NCBI GenBank assembly: GCA_030263715.1
Contig: SZPM01000002.1
Coordinates: 1 to 64,000 of the forward strand
DNA: 64,000 nucleotides
Origin: ATM1 sp003577165
GTDB taxonomy: Bacteria > Armatimonadota > Fimbriimonadia > Fimbriimonadales > ATM1
Direction: 5' to 3'
A program made the translations under genes and the position numbers. The stretch's first letter is position 1; the number at the start of each line of letters is the position of its first letter. Below, one piece after another: positions 62,528 through 64,000 of this stretch. The notes below the pieces were generated by a model, which saw only the letters and a list, made by a program, of their open reading frames with translations, searched no databases and was not told the origin of the DNA.

Positions 62528-62819
62528 AGAGCAGTACCTCCTGCTCCTCAATGTTTCGCTTGAAGTATGGGTTCTTGATGGCGCAACGTTCAACTAAGTC
62601 CACTTCACGCTTGAGCAAGGCTCTAAGATCTTCCCAAAAGTCGAAGTATTGTGCGGGCAGGCTAAGGCCTGGTGGCGGGGGCAAGAACTCGACGACGAAG
62701 TCCACATCGCTCGTTTCAAGGGCAAACTTGCCGCTCACCGCGGAGCCGAAGACCCACAGGCGCTTCACCGCGTACTTGCGGCAAAGTTCGGCGATCTTCT
62801 CTCTGGGCAACTCGATCAT
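62517..62819 (-). CDS. MntA-type nucleotidyltransferase antitoxin
   Basis: 100 aa. Minimal nucleotidyltransferase signature GSAVSGKFALETSDVDFVVE with G-S and D-x-D, typical of MntA antitoxins that AMPylate HepT. The gene precedes and overlaps hepT by 11 nt, the canonical order. It is the first gene of the hsdR transcript after the 120-nt gap to the DUF6119 gene. Confidence 0.88.
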   Translation of the reverse strand: MIELPREKIAELCRKYAVKRLWVFGSAVSGKFALETSDVDFVVEFLPPPPGLSLPAQYFDFWEDLRALLKREVDLVERCAIKNPYFKRNIEEQEVLLFAA

Positions 62820-62939
62820 GGACCTCTATTTTACAGATTCTTGCCGGAATTGTGTGACGCGGGCCACGCTGGTCATGAGAGGGTTCGCGTGCTGCACACT
62901 CGAGTTCCGAGCCGACCCGTGCTCCGCCACCATGTACGT

Positions 62940-64000
62940 CTAGTCTTCCTCCGCCAGCTCACGCACCCGGCTCAATGCCACTCGGTAGCCAAACCTCTGA
63001 AGTCTCTCCGCCGCTTGCGTAAGATTGAGTTGCGCGAAGAACGGAAGTGATGCAGGCCAGTTCCCATTCCGATTTGTGATGATAGCGAACACGACCTGGT
63101 AGTCTCCAGCCGTCGGGTGCGCTTCGGGAATGAGATCGCTGTGAGGGTTCGAGCATAACTTTTTGGCCGCCGCTCGAAACCCTGAGTCATAGAGAAATGT
63201 TTCTCCTGAGACAGCACCTTGCGCGAACAGGTGGCTCAAAGTTGCCGATCTTGTGCGCCGCTTGACGTGCACGAATTGCCTGCCTTTGGTGAACAGGTCG
63301 CAGAACTCGACACGGGAGTTGCCTACACGGATTAGTTTGTTCGCGGAATCGAAATGTGCATAGCCGCGCTCTTGCGCCACGCGCAGATTGTATGGTCCCT
63401 CGCGCTCGCCGGGCTTCGCATCGGGAAAGACTGGCGCGCCTTTAGCGAGCTGACCTACTTTTCCGGCAGTCCGGCTTGCGAAATCCTGCTCTACTTCGAA
63501 CCACTTTCCTGCTGTTAAGATGTAGACGCGGCTGTCTACTGGCGTCTGCCAAATGAGACATTCGTACAGTGACCAGCGGTCCTCGCTCTGCTGGGCACCC
63601 GCGTACCGTACTCCGACGTGGCATCTCTTCAGGTCCTCGATAGTCACCGGTTGCATAGCATCTTGGCGCTGTCGCGACTCGCGTTCTTGAAAGAAGTTGC
63701 TGAGTTCCAACTCTGGGAAGGCCCGCGCCTGCGCGCGAGATGAGAAGGTGAAACCCTCGACTCGTTCCCAGTCCACGACTTCTGGAGCGGCAAGTGTAAC
63801 GTCGCTCAAGCCCTCGTTCACGCTTGCGATGAGACGTTGATCTAACGAAGCGATATCTTGGGGATCACGAACAGGGTGCAGATGGTCCACGAATCCGAAG
63901 CGTTCTTTGTAATCTTCCTTCGTGTACACTTCAAGGGCACGGACACACGTATCTGCAATGTCATTGAACTCAACCTTCGCGACAATGACGAGCGTGTCAG
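62940..64000 (-). CDS. DUF6119 (TIGR04141-like) defence-island protein, 5' end cut by the window
   Basis: The frame is open from 62940 to the right edge, at least 352 residues; the apparent GTG at 63927-63929 is internal, because VEFNDIADTCVRALEVYTKE continues upstream without a stop. Family features include VHVKRRTRSATLSHLFAQGA, the YKERFGFVDHL block and the LAAPEVVDWE block. The family is sporadically distributed and often found in defence islands; its function is unknown. It precedes mntA-hepT-hsdR on the same strand, separated by 120 nt. Confidence 0.85.
   Translation of the reverse strand, partial: DTLVIVAKVEFNDIADTCVRALEVYTKEDYKERFGFVDHLHPVRDPQDIASLDQRLIASVNEGLSDVTLAAPEVVDWERVEGFTFSSRAQARAFPELELSNFFQERESRQRQDAMQPVTIEDLKRCHVGVRYAGAQQSEDRWSLYECLIWQTPVDSRVYILTAGKWFEVEQDFASRTAGKVGQLAKGAPVFPDAKPGEREGPYNLRVAQERGYAHFDSANKLIRVGNSRVEFCDLFTKGRQFVHVKRRTRSATLSHLFAQGAVSGETFLYDSGFRAAAKKLCSNPHSDLIPEAHPTAGDYQVVFAIITNRNGNWPASLPFFAQLNLTQAAERLQRFGYRVALSRVRELAEED

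Noticed and set aside
62528..62593. Longer HepT start upstream of 62527
   Set aside because: The added residues resemble nothing and overlap mntA; the TTG just ahead of PEAKKLVLDAL fits the family.

Overview
The window looks like a chromosomal segment of an Armatimonadota bacterium, most likely of the Fimbriimonadia type. Three things suggest this: the partial 16S rRNA at the left edge, whose variable regions resemble that phylum as I remember them; two PEP-CTERM sorted proteins; and a high-GC, diderm-style gene set with lipoproteins, TatC, SurA/PrsA-like foldase, PBP1A/PBP2, O-antigen ligase and SLH-anchored protein. The taxonomic call is from memory and not from a database search.

Layout. 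Positions 1-720 hold the 5' part of a 16S gene running off the left edge, with a near-consensus promoter. Positions 743-9230 hold a secreted protein, radA, a 21-nt degenerate repeat array, a PEP-CTERM protein, a tricorn-like protease and a divergent redox operon. That operon starts with a 60-residue membrane protein whose frame is interrupted by one TGA, followed at once by a SECIS-like hairpin. I read it as a probable selenoprotein (U30-x2-C33), followed by OsmC and an O-methyltransferase. Positions 9329-17174 hold a secreted protein, tatC, an MrfA-type helicase and comM, with a 1.7-kb insertion between helicase and comM. Positions 17254-26331 hold a second PEP-CTERM protein, xylulokinase, a lipoprotein, a small transaldolase, a SIMPL protein, a PPIase lipoprotein and a sigma-54-type two-component pair. 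Positions 26423-32604 hold an envelope-stress cassette (ECF sigma, anti-sigma, RseB-like) and then PBP1A and PBP2. Positions 32587-42382 are surface-polymer and cell-wall genes: O-antigen ligase with TPRs, two GT2 enzymes, a PQQ-propeller/SLH protein and an NlpC/P60 hydrolase. A tRNA-Glu follows.

Positions 42612-54183 are accessory: a Tat-exported class V aminotransferase, a secreted RHS protein, pirin, a Cys-rich secreted protein inserted behind pirin, an RRM protein, nitronate monooxygenase, and a HEMFH metalloprotein. From 54378 to the right edge lies a defence island. It holds a TdeIII-family restriction-modification pair, a broken vapBC, an RraB-domain protein, a TnsA-like nuclease, a DUF45 peptidase, HsdR, HepT/MntA and a DUF6119 protein cut by the window edge.

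The two observations I find most unusual are the probable selenoprotein with its SECIS at 7971-8153, and two separate places (helicase tail, pirin tail) where a secreted-protein gene sits between an intact host gene and a second copy of that host gene's 3' end.
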